DNA of 45,006 nt from assembly GCA_964581795.1 (NCBI GenBank), contig CAZOPW010000006.1:1-45006 (forward strand), given 5' to 3'. Shown piece after piece: positions 26,029 to 35,041 of the stretch; positions within the stretch are counted from its first letter, which is position 1; each line of letters opens with the position of its first letter. The translations under genes were made by a program, and so were the position numbers. The stretch comes from EX4572-165 sp964581795. GTDB taxonomy: Archaea > Thermoplasmatota > E2 > DHVEG-1. The notes below the pieces were generated by a model, which saw only the letters and a list, made by a program, of their open reading frames with translations, had not been told where the DNA came from and made no database searches.

Positions 26029-27582
26029 TTAAAAAAGAGAAGTTTTGAAATACGATAAATCAAGTCGATTCCAATCATCGAAATCATTCTTTCCACGACT
26101 ACCATCTGAATAATCAACCATTCGGTACATATATCCATAGTTCATCACACTTTTGTAAGGTAACCATTTCCACCAGTTTGGCTCCCAAGGATATTTTCCT
26201 TCCTGATCATCACAACCGGGTGTATTCCCATGAAAAATACCAAGTGTATGTCCACATTCATGCATGTATGCACTTGCATACACAACTTCTCGAGGACTCC
26301 AGGGTAACCGTGCTTTTTTCTCCATTCCTAGTGCTGAAATCTGATAAGAATCAATAACTGGATGAACACCGCCCCAAAAGCCAAAACCAGGATACCGTTC
26401 AGCATTATACAAAACTAAACCATAATGAAACACACCCCAACGCCAATTATTTTCATCTTCGTGTAAAAAATATTTCCAATAGATTTCTCGGATTTCTTCA
26501 TCAGTTGCTGAATCATCAAAAGGTATCAGCTCTCCACCTCCCATACATCCATCATCTAGGTGATACACTAAGTTCTGTCTATTATATGCGGTTCGAAGGA
26601 GTTCTTTTGATTCCTCTGGAAATTCTGTTACTTCTCCATTTGGTCCGGTTTCCATGATGTCTTGTTCTACGAATAAATCATCTCTGAAAGGATCTGAACC
26701 CCATTGAGAAGTGAGGTATTCTTCAAGATTAGTTAATCCATCATCATCAGGATCTAACTCTGAATGATTTTCCCATTCAAATGGATCATACAGCCAGAAA
26801 TGACTGTATTCCTCTTCATGCCAATCCCATGAAAAAACATGACCCCATTTCCATTCCCATTCAATAGGAACTCCATCTCCGTCATCATCTCGACCACGAT
26901 CATCGACATAAGGATCGGTTCCAAAAATATTTACTTCGGTCCAATATGGAATCCCATCACCATCATAATCATTTTGATAGATATTAAACCATAATTCTGC
27001 ATCGTAATCATGTTGATAGATACTACCGTCATCACAACCATTCAATCGACCATAACCGCTAGGGTCTGCATTAAGAGAATATTCTTCTGCATAATCATCT
27101 CCTGTCCAATGACCTGTTTTAAGGTTATAATACACAGTGACAAAATAACTTTCTTTTCCTCCTTCCTCATAACCAGATAAATCACACTTTTGATCAAACC
27201 CAAGATTCCAATCCCACAGTTGAATGGTTATGTTCACCCATTCTTCATCATCGGGGACATCAGCAGTTACTTTCCAATCTGGATCATAAATATACCGTTG
27301 GTTTTTCCAAACAGGACTTGAAAATTCTTTATCATTAATCAGTACTTTTACATAAAAATCAGGCTTAGTATATTTATCAATGTATTCCTTTACATTCAAA
27401 TGATTATCGTTTTTCTCAAGCGATCGAATTTTTAATAAATCAAAAGTGACGGAAAGATCAACCAATGGATCAAGATCAGAAAGCTCTTGTTCTTTGACAG
27501 ATTGAACTAAAGGAATACTAAATGAAGTGAGAAGTACTGTTGTTACGATTAATGAGATCAGTTTATGGTTTGAAAAAATCAT
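26029..27582 (-). CDS. Secreted zinc metalloprotease (metzincin) with calcium-type repeats
   Basis: 517 residues. Signal peptide (about 1-28, ending PLVQS); an N-terminal beta-sandwich (about 40-175); an Asp-rich stretch at about 200-295 with thrombospondin-3/EF-like repeats (DYDGDGIPYWTEVNIFGTDP, DDDGDGVPIEWE, DPDDDGLTNLEEYL) that should bind calcium; then the catalytic domain. HECGHTLGIFHG gives zinc ligands H441, H445 and H451 and catalytic E442, with the Met-turn at SVMNYG (M480). The HExxHxxGxxH spacing plus Met-turn defines the metzincin clan. It lacks the extra cysteines of archaemetzincin. No prodomain cysteine switch was seen. It probably digests extracellular protein. Confidence 0.9.
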   Translation of the reverse strand: MIFSNHKLISLIVTTVLLTSFSIPLVQSVKEQELSDLDPLVDLSVTFDLLKIRSLEKNDNHLNVKEYIDKYTKPDFYVKVLINDKEFSSPVWKNQRYIYDPDWKVTADVPDDEEWVNITIQLWDWNLGFDQKCDLSGYEEGGKESYFVTVYYNLKTGHWTGDDYAEEYSLNADPSGYGRLNGCDDGSIYQHDYDAELWFNIYQNDYDGDGIPYWTEVNIFGTDPYVDDRGRDDDGDGVPIEWEWKWGHVFSWDWHEEEYSHFWLYDPFEWENHSELDPDDDGLTNLEEYLTSQWGSDPFRDDLFVEQDIMETGPNGEVTEFPEESKELLRTAYNRQNLVYHLDDGCMGGGELIPFDDSATDEEIREIYWKYFLHEDENNWRWGVFHYGLVLYNAERYPGFGFWGGVHPVIDSYQISALGMEKKARLPWSPREVVYASAYMHECGHTLGIFHGNTPGCDDQEGKYPWEPNWWKWLPYKSVMNYGYMYRMVDYSDGSRGKNDFDDWNRLDLSYFKTSLF

Positions 27583-27786
27583 GAATAATTGTCCCCTTTG
27601 TATCTTATTACTATATTACTTAACATATATTGAAATTGTTCATATATTATTGTTTCTCTCCTACTAACCGTGTTTGTGAATATTATTCATAATAATATGA
27701 TAAATATTCAATTACTAAACTCGTTTTTACTGCAATTAACTTTATACATACGATATTTAAACACCTTTTTTCATACACATCTAAAG

Positions 27787-28389
27787 ATGGATTACGAAAT
27801 CATCATACAAGCATTCTGGCTTATTATTCCTGCTTATATTGCAAATGCAAGCGCTTTGCTTGTTGGAGGAGGAACACCAATTGATTTTGGAAAAACATGG
27901 AAAGATGGAAAACGAATACTTGGAAATGGAAAAACATGGCAAGGACTCATTGCAGGGTCATTTATTGGAATGACCTCTGGATTTGGTTTATCCGTTGCTG
28001 CAAAATATGCATACCTTTATGAATTCCCAATTTACCTAAATGATTTTACAGGATTCCCTATGATGATACCGATCGTGTTTTCTATCTGTTTTGGAGCACT
28101 TCTTGGCGATATAATCGAGAGTTTTTTTAAGCGTAGACAAAACATTCAACGAGGTGAGGATTGGATACCCTTCGATCAAATTGATTTCATACTTGGAGTT
28201 CTGGTAACAGCATTTCTGATGAGTTCATTTCTCCATCTTTTTTCACTACTGAGTTATAATTGGTTTTTAACACAATTTAGTCTCTCTCACATCCTTACAT
28301 TACTTATTGCAACACCCTTCATCCATCTTTTTGCTAATTTTATTCATAGAAGACTTATTGCTCAAAAAACGCAGAAACAAAGTATATAA
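27787..28389 (+). CDS. carS: CDP-archaeol synthase (CarS)
   Basis: 200 residues from ATG-27787 (MDYEIIIQAFWLIIPAYIAN), the normal CarS length; a longer frame from 27670 begins upstream of the likely promoter (GATATTTAAAC at about 27749-27759). Five membrane segments. The motifs GNGKTWQG and GALLGDIIESFFKRR, and the C-terminal WIPFDQIDF, are CarS signatures. The enzyme transfers CMP from CTP to unsaturated archaetidic acid, making CDP-archaeol, the precursor of polar lipid headgroups. It is divergent from the metzincin gene. Confidence 0.93.
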   Translation: MDYEIIIQAFWLIIPAYIANASALLVGGGTPIDFGKTWKDGKRILGNGKTWQGLIAGSFIGMTSGFGLSVAAKYAYLYEFPIYLNDFTGFPMMIPIVFSICFGALLGDIIESFFKRRQNIQRGEDWIPFDQIDFILGVLVTAFLMSSFLHLFSLLSYNWFLTQFSLSHILTLLIATPFIHLFANFIHRRLIAQKTQKQSI

Positions 28390-28390
28390 A
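28383..28390 (+). promoter_or_regulatory. TATA box inside the end of carS
   Basis: TATATAAA overlaps the carS stop region and predicts transcription from about 28412, giving the next small gene its own promoter. Confidence 0.5.
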
Positions 28391-28440
28391 CCAGTAGGAT
28401 TTTATTGATAAAATAATAACTTTTAGTGGGGAAAAAGATT

Positions 28441-28746
28441 TTGACACTGACGAAAACCGAGGATATGAATGAGGAATTAAAAGAATGGATTAAGGAAACC
28501 CATGCAAAAATAAAACAAAAAGAAAAAGATGAATCTTCCATTAAAACTCCTACTGGAAAATGTGCTATTTGTGGGGAAAACAAAGCAAAATATGTTTGCA
28601 ACCGATGTAAAAAAAGTGTCTGCTCTTCAGACTATTTTCAACTCGTCGGATTATGTAAAAATTGTGTAGAAAAAGAAACAGCAGATAAATGGAAAGGAAA
28701 AACTCCTGACTGGGAGAAACTCCTTGGTGTTAAATGGGTTGATTAA
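28441..28746 (+). CDS. Small zinc-finger protein (B-box/HIT-like)
   Basis: About 101 residues from a TTG at 28441, which has GGGGA nearby upstream; GTG-28426 and ATG-28465 are alternatives. The first 45 residues are charged and helical. The rest contains CAICGENKAKYVCNRCKKSVC followed by a CKNC pair, a cross-brace of Cys residues resembling zf-HIT or B-box zinc fingers, likely binding two zinc ions. Such small proteins usually mediate protein-protein contacts. No partner is evident; it lies between carS and the convergent acdA gene. Confidence 0.8.
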   Translation: MTLTKTEDMNEELKEWIKETHAKIKQKEKDESSIKTPTGKCAICGENKAKYVCNRCKKSVCSSDYFQLVGLCKNCVEKETADKWKGKTPDWEKLLGVKWVD

Positions 28747-28749
28747 CAC

Positions 28750-30135
28750 TTATTTTTTCCCTTCACGTCTCAATCTTTTTCCTTCAAGATATAATCCATA
28801 CATCGATCGTGCAGTTCGCCAAGATGACGGATAAATTGGTACTCCTGCTGATTTTAAATCCCAAACTAAATCCTCGTATTCTTTTCCACCAACCCACGTT
28901 CCAAGAATGGGTTTTTGATGAGTCTCATGAAGTTTTCGTTCACGAATCATTTTTAAAATTGCACCTGTAAACTCCCTCGGTCGAGCATATCCACCATGAA
29001 CTGATGCAACAATGATCCCATCAATATTTTCATCTTCAAGTAATGCTTTTGTCGTCATTTCATATCGGTAAAAACCAGCATCGGCAACAAGATCAACTGG
29101 ATTGTTTGGTTTTATAAGATCAGGTAAAATTTTATCTATCTTTTTTACGGTTTTTTCTGATAATTTAGGAACTACCAAATCATTTGCTTCACAAGCATCA
29201 GTAAGTAAAATACCAAGTCCTCCACCATTAGTAATGATTCCTACTCGGTTTCCTTTCATCGCGGGTTGACCAGCCAGGGCTCTAGCCATGTCAAACAGTT
29301 CCACAACATCCCGACAACGAATCCCGCCAGCTTGATGAATCGCCGCACTATACATTTTATCACTTCCTGCCATAGAACCTGTGTGAGATGCTGTCGCTCG
29401 TGCACCAGCACTACTCCGTCCCGCTTTCACAACAAGAACCGGTTTATCACATGCTTTTATTGCGTTCATAAATTGACGCCCATCTTTTACCGCTTCGATA
29501 TATAAGCCAATAACTTTGGTATCGGGATCTTGACTGAAATATTCGATGAGATCATCATCGTCAATGTCGAGCTTGTTTCCAACCCCAATAATTTTTGAAA
29601 CACCAACAAATTCATTATTTGCTAAATAAATCATACCAATGCCAAGTGCTCCACTTTGACTAATCAGCGAAAGATTTCCTTTTCGTGGAACACCAAAAAC
29701 AAAGGAAGCGTCAAGTCCATCTGAAGCGTTTTTATAGCCCATTGTATTAGGGCCAAGTACTCTAATTTCACTTTTTTTAATGATGTCTGCAATTTCCTGT
29801 TCCAACTCGTTTTTACCAACTTCACTGAAACCGGAAGAAATAATAATTACATTTTTCACTTTTTTTTTCACGCAATCTTTCATGATTTGTGAAACGATTT
29901 TTGCAGGAACAGACACTAACACCAAATCAAGGGAACCTGGAATGTCTGTAACTCTTTTATAACATTTTAACCCTAGAATCTCTTTTTCATGTGTATTTAC
30001 TGGATACAAATCACAATTATAATCAGAAATAATGATATTTTTTAATGCTGCATGTCCTATTTTTCGCGAATCCTTTGAAGCACCAACCACAGCAATACTT
30101 TTCGGTTTAAAAAAACCCTCTAATTTTTTATCCAT
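28750..30135 (-). CDS. acdA: Acyl-CoA synthetase (ADP-forming), alpha subunit
   Basis: 461 residues. An N-terminal CoA-binding Rossmann domain (SIAVVGASKDSRKIGH, LGPNTMG) is followed by succinyl-CoA-ligase-like domains with SLISQSGALG and the phosphorylated histidine in ASHTGSMAGSD (H251). This is the alpha-subunit half of the archaeal ADP-forming acetyl/acyl-CoA synthetase, which makes ATP from acyl-CoA produced by amino-acid or sugar fermentation. The beta subunit (ATP-grasp) is not in the window and must lie elsewhere. The predicted role fits a peptide-fermenting cell with secreted peptidases. It is 72 bases from tsr3, probably a separate transcript. Confidence 0.95.
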   Translation of the reverse strand: MDKKLEGFFKPKSIAVVGASKDSRKIGHAALKNIIISDYNCDLYPVNTHEKEILGLKCYKRVTDIPGSLDLVLVSVPAKIVSQIMKDCVKKKVKNVIIISSGFSEVGKNELEQEIADIIKKSEIRVLGPNTMGYKNASDGLDASFVFGVPRKGNLSLISQSGALGIGMIYLANNEFVGVSKIIGVGNKLDIDDDDLIEYFSQDPDTKVIGLYIEAVKDGRQFMNAIKACDKPVLVVKAGRSSAGARATASHTGSMAGSDKMYSAAIHQAGGIRCRDVVELFDMARALAGQPAMKGNRVGIITNGGGLGILLTDACEANDLVVPKLSEKTVKKIDKILPDLIKPNNPVDLVADAGFYRYEMTTKALLEDENIDGIIVASVHGGYARPREFTGAILKMIRERKLHETHQKPILGTWVGGKEYEDLVWDLKSAGVPIYPSSWRTARSMYGLYLEGKRLRREGKK

Positions 30136-30207
30136 AATACTACATCATCCTATGATTGCTTTTATTCAGCTAATTATCTATTAATATTTTTTCCTTAATA
30201 GCACCTA

Positions 30208-30738
30208 TTACTTAAACCCCTCCTCTCTTTTAGGGAGATATTCATTCATTCGGTTAATAACATCCTGACTTGTTTTTGCTTTTTGATAGTCTTGCAAAGG
30301 GTTCTTATTCATCGTTAAAAAATGGGGACTCCATTTATATATCGACGTTATTTGTTCGGCTTGTTTTTCATCACCTAGAATATAGACTGCAGCAGCAAAT
30401 GCTTCTAAGGTGGTTAATTTCAACGGCTTTCCGAAATTCACGGGATTTACTGCGATGACATAAGGCAACGCTCTAGATATTTGTTTTTTTGCTAATACAT
30501 GAAATTGTTGTTCTGCTGTTTTCCATGAGCAATCAACGGCTAAAATCCCATTTGCTTTTGCAATGGGAATGTCTTCTGGAGAAAGACTTTTTTTAGTAAA
30601 AGGATTTAAAAGAATCATATTTGGTGGAAGCTCTCGAATCTTTGTATGAAGATGAGCAAAACCCAGTCTACTCAATTTTCTTGCAGTACATTTTTTTGGA
30701 TCATCATCATTAGTGTGAAACACTCGTAACGTAAACAT
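30208..30738 (-). CDS. tsr3: Small-subunit rRNA aminocarboxypropyltransferase Tsr3
   Basis: 176 residues, normal for archaeal Tsr3 (DUF367). Signatures are ILAVDCSWKTAEQQF, RALPYVIAVNPVNFGKP, the LTTLEAFAAAVYILGD helix and the IYKWSPHFLTMN strand. Tsr3 transfers the 3-amino-3-carboxypropyl group of SAM to a pseudouridine-derived base in small-subunit rRNA, making the acp modification at the decoding region. It begins one base after the taw2 stop, so translation is likely coupled; both enzymes use the same unusual part of SAM. Confidence 0.94.
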   Translation of the reverse strand: MFTLRVFHTNDDDPKKCTARKLSRLGFAHLHTKIRELPPNMILLNPFTKKSLSPEDIPIAKANGILAVDCSWKTAEQQFHVLAKKQISRALPYVIAVNPVNFGKPLKLTTLEAFAAAVYILGDEKQAEQITSIYKWSPHFLTMNKNPLQDYQKAKTSQDVINRMNEYLPKREEGFK

Positions 30739-30739
30739 G

Positions 30740-31585
30740 TTATGATTCCTCTACAAGAACATCAAATACATAATGACTTATACCAGGGGCAAATGATTTC
30801 ACTTTCTGAATATGTTGTAAAGTGACTGAACAATGAAATTGTTTTGCTGTTTGTTTTATTAATGAAAATGGGATATCAGGAACTTCTTTATCTGGAAAGG
30901 TATCATGAAAGTGAATGATTCCATTATGATAATAAAGACTTTGAAATGCAACAGGCAGGTATTTATGGGTATCCCCAAAAAACCCCATCAAAACCCGATC
31001 AGCAATATTCCGAGGAGCAACATTTCGATTATCACCAACTAACGGAGTAACAATATCTGAAACTTGGTTTAATACAATATTCTCTTTTAAAAATGAAAAT
31101 GAGATTGGGTTCAATTCACAACTAAACACCTTTTTAGGTCCACCATGTACTGCAATTGGAAGAGAGAAATATCCAATACCTGCAAATAAATCAACCACGA
31201 TCTCATCGGCGCACTCAAGTTCACCCATTCGTTTCCGCTCATCCATATTCCCCGATGAAAACATAATTTTTGCAGGATCTAATTTATACTTCACTCCATT
31301 TTCTTTATGAATTGTAATTGTGTCTTCATCACCATATAGTAACGATACTTTTGGTTGTCTCAAAGGTCCATTTATGCCTCCAACATCCTTAAGAACGCTT
31401 TTACATGATAGTACGTCAGCATATACTTTTGCAACATTTCGCTCGATGGGCAATAGTTTTTCATCTAAGCTAAGAATTAGGACATCACCAATTTTTTCCC
31501 ATTTTTTCGGCAAAACATTACATTGCTCATTTGATAGGATAGGAACAAGTTGATCTTTGATTTCTTGAAATGGTTTCTTGACCAT
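30740..31585 (-). CDS. taw2: tRNA wybutosine enzyme Taw2 (TYW2-like aminocarboxypropyltransferase)
   Basis: 281 residues. The N-terminal part has the Trm5/TYW2 fold (PKKWEKIGDVLILSL), followed by a class I SAM domain with VVDLFAGIGYFSLPIA and CELNPISF. KIMFSSGNMDERKRMG and ADRVLMGFFGDTHKYL replace the NPP motif of true Trm5, pointing to Taw2, which moves the 3-amino-3-carboxypropyl group of SAM to 4-demethylwyosine in tRNA-Phe, rather than to the m1G37 methyltransferase. The assignment rests on those two motifs. Divergent from the XPD gene. Confidence 0.85.
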   Translation of the reverse strand: MVKKPFQEIKDQLVPILSNEQCNVLPKKWEKIGDVLILSLDEKLLPIERNVAKVYADVLSCKSVLKDVGGINGPLRQPKVSLLYGDEDTITIHKENGVKYKLDPAKIMFSSGNMDERKRMGELECADEIVVDLFAGIGYFSLPIAVHGGPKKVFSCELNPISFSFLKENIVLNQVSDIVTPLVGDNRNVAPRNIADRVLMGFFGDTHKYLPVAFQSLYYHNGIIHFHDTFPDKEVPDIPFSLIKQTAKQFHCSVTLQHIQKVKSFAPGISHYVFDVLVEES

Positions 31586-31703
31586 AATCTTACCTTCTAT
31601 TAAAAGCGTACATATGAATACATGGTGAACATTTTTGTCTTATTATTAAATAGTTTTCTCCAACAAGTCTATGTACCCTAATTGCTATTTTGGGAGAGGA
31701 ACC

Positions 31704-33683
31704 ATGGAACTTTTTCCGTACACTCCACGACCTCATCAACAAGCGATTATCACTACGATTTCTAATGCATTTAAAAACAGAGCTCATCTTGTCATGGAAT
31801 CCGGAACAGGAACTGGAAAAACGATTTGTGCATTATCAGCCGCGTTACAATATGCACTATCCGATAATAAAAAAATCATTTATATAACTCGGACAAACGC
31901 TCAGCAACAACAAGTTATCAAAGAGTTACGGGCGATTCGACATGAATTAAGACCTGATGATCCAAGAAAAGACAAACTCGTTGGTGTTGGCATTCAGGGA
32001 AGAAGCAATATGTGTTCTCATGCAAAACAAGATGAAGAACTTTCCAAGGGAACCAGTGAGGAATTATCTAAATTTTGTTCGAATGAAAAAAAGAAAACAA
32101 GGAATTCACAAAAAGGATGTCCTTATTATCGAAATTTTGTAAATGAAAAAGAACAAGTCGAGAACATGATAGAATGGTTCAAAGATATTCTTCCCACCGC
32201 TGAAACATTCATCGAACATTGCGAACAAAAAATGCTTTGTCCATATGAATTAAACAAAAAAATCGTTCGAGATGCAACAGTTGTCGTAATTCCTTATATT
32301 TATATATTTGACATTACCATTAGAAACATGTTATTTGACTGGTTAGGAATCGCCGAAGAAGACGTCTTATTAATTGTTGATGAAGCGCACAATCTTCCGG
32401 ACTATTTACGAGATCTTCTCTCAGCGCAATTAAGTGTTTGGATGTTAAGAAACTGCAGTTATGAAGCAAAAGAATATGGAAACCCTTCTATGGCAGATGG
32501 CCGATTAACCATCGCAGCATTTTGTAAAACAATGGAAGATATCATTCGTGAACTCCGTGACACCTATGTGTATTCTATTCTTGAAGAAGGAATCCAAAAG
32601 AAACCCTCTTCAAAAACCGATGCATTTCTTCCTACTAACGAATTTCTTTCAGAAATAAAAGAACGAATGGGAATTACACAAAAACAGATTCATGATATCA
32701 TCGAAGATCTTATCGCCTATGGAGAAAAAATCCAGGAGGCAAAACAGAAACGAAACAAACTTCCTAGGTCATATCTTCATAAACTCGGATTATTCCTTGA
32801 TTTCTGGATTAATATTGCTCATGATCAATATGCAAAACTCATCGTTGATCATGCAGAAGGAAAAAACCCTCGTATTGAAACTTATTGTTTAGATCCATCT
32901 GTTGGCACTAAAATTCTATCAAAATTTCATAGCACAATTCATATGTCAGGTACTCTTGAACCACTTGAAGAATATAGGGATTCAATGGGGCTCTCTCAAT
33001 CAACGACTTTAATTTCATTTCCATCACCATTCTCTAAGGATAATAAAAAACTGTATTTTGTTAGTGACGTCACTACAAAATATGCTGAACTTGCAAGAGA
33101 TCCGCAGATTAAGGAACGATTGTGGTATTATATTTCATCGATTTGTAATAACTTCGATCAAAATACTATGGTTTTTTTCCCTAGTTTTAATGTGTTGTCA
33201 ATGTTTAAGCGAAATCATGATTTTTCATCAATACAACGATCGATTTTTTTGGAAGAACAAAAAATGTCACAAACGGCATTAATTGATTTGATTGATGATT
33301 TTAAATCATATGGTGATAATGATGGCGATGGAGCAGCACTCTTCTCTGTTATGGGGGGTAGAATTAGTGAAGGAATGGATTTTCCTGCAGAACAACTTGA
33401 AATCGCAGTTATCGTTGGCATCCCATATCCAAAACCAACAGCAAGACAAAGAGGATTACAACGTTATTACGATATGAAATTCCGAAAAGGATGGGAATAT
33501 ACTGTTGAAGCACCAGCTGCAAGAAAAATGTTACAATCAATTGGCAGATTAATTCGAGATGAACAAGATCGAGGAATCGCAGTTATTTTAGATCGACGTG
33601 CAGCTCGATTTAAAAAATACTTACGAGATTTAACCCTAACGGATAATCTTTTAGAAGACATGGATTCCTTTTTTAAAAATTGA
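31704..33683 (+). CDS. XPD/Rad3-type iron-sulfur DNA helicase
   Basis: 659 residues from ATG-31704, chosen because GGAGAGGA ends four bases upstream. Superfamily 2: Walker A SGTGTGKT (residues 33-40), motif II DEAH (226-229), motif VI region QSIGRLIRDEQDRG. Four cysteines at about 104, 125, 139 and 179 (SNMCSH, KFCSNE, KGCPYY, MLCPYEL) are spaced as the 4Fe-4S cluster of XPD, FANCJ and RTEL1. It is a 5'-3' helicase for repair. XPF and XPB are not in the window. An AT-rich divergent promoter shared with taw2 precedes it. Confidence 0.94.
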   Translation: MELFPYTPRPHQQAIITTISNAFKNRAHLVMESGTGTGKTICALSAALQYALSDNKKIIYITRTNAQQQQVIKELRAIRHELRPDDPRKDKLVGVGIQGRSNMCSHAKQDEELSKGTSEELSKFCSNEKKKTRNSQKGCPYYRNFVNEKEQVENMIEWFKDILPTAETFIEHCEQKMLCPYELNKKIVRDATVVVIPYIYIFDITIRNMLFDWLGIAEEDVLLIVDEAHNLPDYLRDLLSAQLSVWMLRNCSYEAKEYGNPSMADGRLTIAAFCKTMEDIIRELRDTYVYSILEEGIQKKPSSKTDAFLPTNEFLSEIKERMGITQKQIHDIIEDLIAYGEKIQEAKQKRNKLPRSYLHKLGLFLDFWINIAHDQYAKLIVDHAEGKNPRIETYCLDPSVGTKILSKFHSTIHMSGTLEPLEEYRDSMGLSQSTTLISFPSPFSKDNKKLYFVSDVTTKYAELARDPQIKERLWYYISSICNNFDQNTMVFFPSFNVLSMFKRNHDFSSIQRSIFLEEQKMSQTALIDLIDDFKSYGDNDGDGAALFSVMGGRISEGMDFPAEQLEIAVIVGIPYPKPTARQRGLQRYYDMKFRKGWEYTVEAPAARKMLQSIGRLIRDEQDRGIAVILDRRAARFKKYLRDLTLTDNLLEDMDSFFKN

Positions 33684-33699
33684 AAAGGTCCTTATTCGT

Positions 33700-33876
33700 T
33701 CACTCGTTTTCATCAATGAAATTTGGAATACCTTCATCGATAGGATATGTTTGATGACACTTTTTACACTGCAATGACCCAGATATAATTTCATCATTGT
33801 GTTCTTTCTTAACATGCAATTCCAATGAGGATTTACACCTCGGGCAACATAATATGTCCATCATATCTTTTTTCAT
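33700..33876 (-). CDS. Trm112-family zinc protein, activator of methyltransferases
   Basis: 58 residues, easy to miss because of its length. It begins MKKDMMDILCCPRCKSSL and has a second pair QCKKCHQTYPID, ending GIPNFI. The CPRC...CKKC zinc ribbon and the IDEGIP ending are Trm112 (PF03966) hallmarks. Trm112 binds and stabilises several SAM methyltransferases acting on rRNA, tRNA and translation factors; METTL5-type enzymes are among its partners, and one is encoded at 14188. Its ATG overlaps the TGA of the HD-domain gene (ATGA), so the two are translated together. Confidence 0.92.
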   Translation of the reverse strand: MKKDMMDILCCPRCKSSLELHVKKEHNDEIISGSLQCKKCHQTYPIDEGIPNFIDENE

Positions 33877-34985
33877 AAGAGTTCATCCACAGACGTATTT
33901 GTTTTCTTTTCTAAATCAATATACACAGGTTTCCTTCCATTAATGTCAGAATCGTACATGAACGACCAATTTTCATCAACATCTTCTTTCTTTTCTTCTA
34001 TTTTTTGTAAAAAGTTTTTGACTTGCGAATCCATTAGATCAGCTTGGAACAATGCAGCTGCTTCAGGAAATGCAGGAAGTTTTGGTGCTCCATATTCCAA
34101 TCGACCATGATGGCTAAGAATCATATGCCGTAGTTTCAGCTCCAATGTTTCATCAAATGTAATATCATTATTTCTCAGCTTTGCGATTTTTTCTTGTATC
34201 CAATGCTCTCCAACAACAATGTGACCAATGAAATTTCCAATATCCGTTCGACCAATACTGGTCGTTGTTTTATAACTTTTAATCTTTCCTACGTCATGAA
34301 GGATAGCTCCAGTGATCATAAGGTCCCGGTTTAAATCAGTATAATACTCAGCAAGCGTATAACTAAGTTTTACCACGCCAAGACTATGCTGCAGATTTCC
34401 ACCTATCATATTATGATGATGAGACATTGCAGAAGGTGCATGAGTATAATCATAAACGAACTGTTCATCTTCGAAAAAATCTTTCAGCAATGCTTGTAAT
34501 TGAGGATTTGAAATAGTATCAATATAGGTTTGCATGCTTTCAAATAATCGTTTAATTTCTTCCTCAGATAATGCAGGAACAAAATCACTTTCATCATATT
34601 CCTGTTCATTACATCTTCTTAATCCACCTGTTTTTTCATTAATTGAAATTTGTAACTTTTCATTATATCGTTCAACAGAACCAGATCTGATTTGGATAAC
34701 ATCTCCCGTTGAAAAACTCTCGAATAGTCGTTTTACTCGTTCTTTATTTTCTCCACCCCAAAATTTTACGTTAATTTCCCCGGTTTTATCTGTAAGCACA
34801 ATGTCAAAAAACGTTCCTTTCTTATATCCTCGAGGTGCATTTTTTTGTTTTACTGAAAATAAATCATTTACCGTTTCCCCTTCTTTAAGCTCATTAATGA
34901 ATTGGATTTTTTTTCGTTTTTTTCCACCGGTTTTAATCATCGTTTGCTCCTCAGCTTTTTTTTCATAATGAAACAAATCTGCCAT
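33873..34985 (-). CDS. OB-fold/HD-domain 3'-5' exoribonuclease (YhaM-like)
   Basis: 370 residues. N-terminal OB fold (about 25-120; FDIVLTDKTGEINVKFWGG) that should bind single-stranded nucleic acid, then an HD phosphohydrolase domain with HNMIGGNLQHSLGVVKL (H200), GAILHDVGKIKSY (H230-D231), HIVVGEHW and ILSHHGRLEYG. This order is that of bacterial YhaM (CBF1), an Mn2+-dependent 3' exonuclease. It overlaps the Trm112 start and sits 56 bases after the RNase J-like gene, with GGGGAG before its ATG. Substrate unknown. Confidence 0.88.
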   Translation of the reverse strand: MADLFHYEKKAEEQTMIKTGGKKRKKIQFINELKEGETVNDLFSVKQKNAPRGYKKGTFFDIVLTDKTGEINVKFWGGENKERVKRLFESFSTGDVIQIRSGSVERYNEKLQISINEKTGGLRRCNEQEYDESDFVPALSEEEIKRLFESMQTYIDTISNPQLQALLKDFFEDEQFVYDYTHAPSAMSHHHNMIGGNLQHSLGVVKLSYTLAEYYTDLNRDLMITGAILHDVGKIKSYKTTTSIGRTDIGNFIGHIVVGEHWIQEKIAKLRNNDITFDETLELKLRHMILSHHGRLEYGAPKLPAFPEAAALFQADLMDSQVKNFLQKIEEKKEDVDENWSFMYDSDINGRKPVYIDLEKKTNTSVDELL

Positions 34986-35041
34986 GAATATATAACTCCC
35001 CAGAAGAGTAATTAAACTTTAACTTCATTGAACCAATAGTG

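Noticed and set aside
26029..27582. Archaemetzincin
   Set aside because: The extra cysteine motif after the third histidine is absent, and the protein is far longer and secreted.
30740..31585. Trm5 tRNA m1G37 methyltransferase
   Set aside because: The NPP motif of Trm5 is replaced by VLMGFF and the FSSGN motif fits Taw2; not fully excluded.
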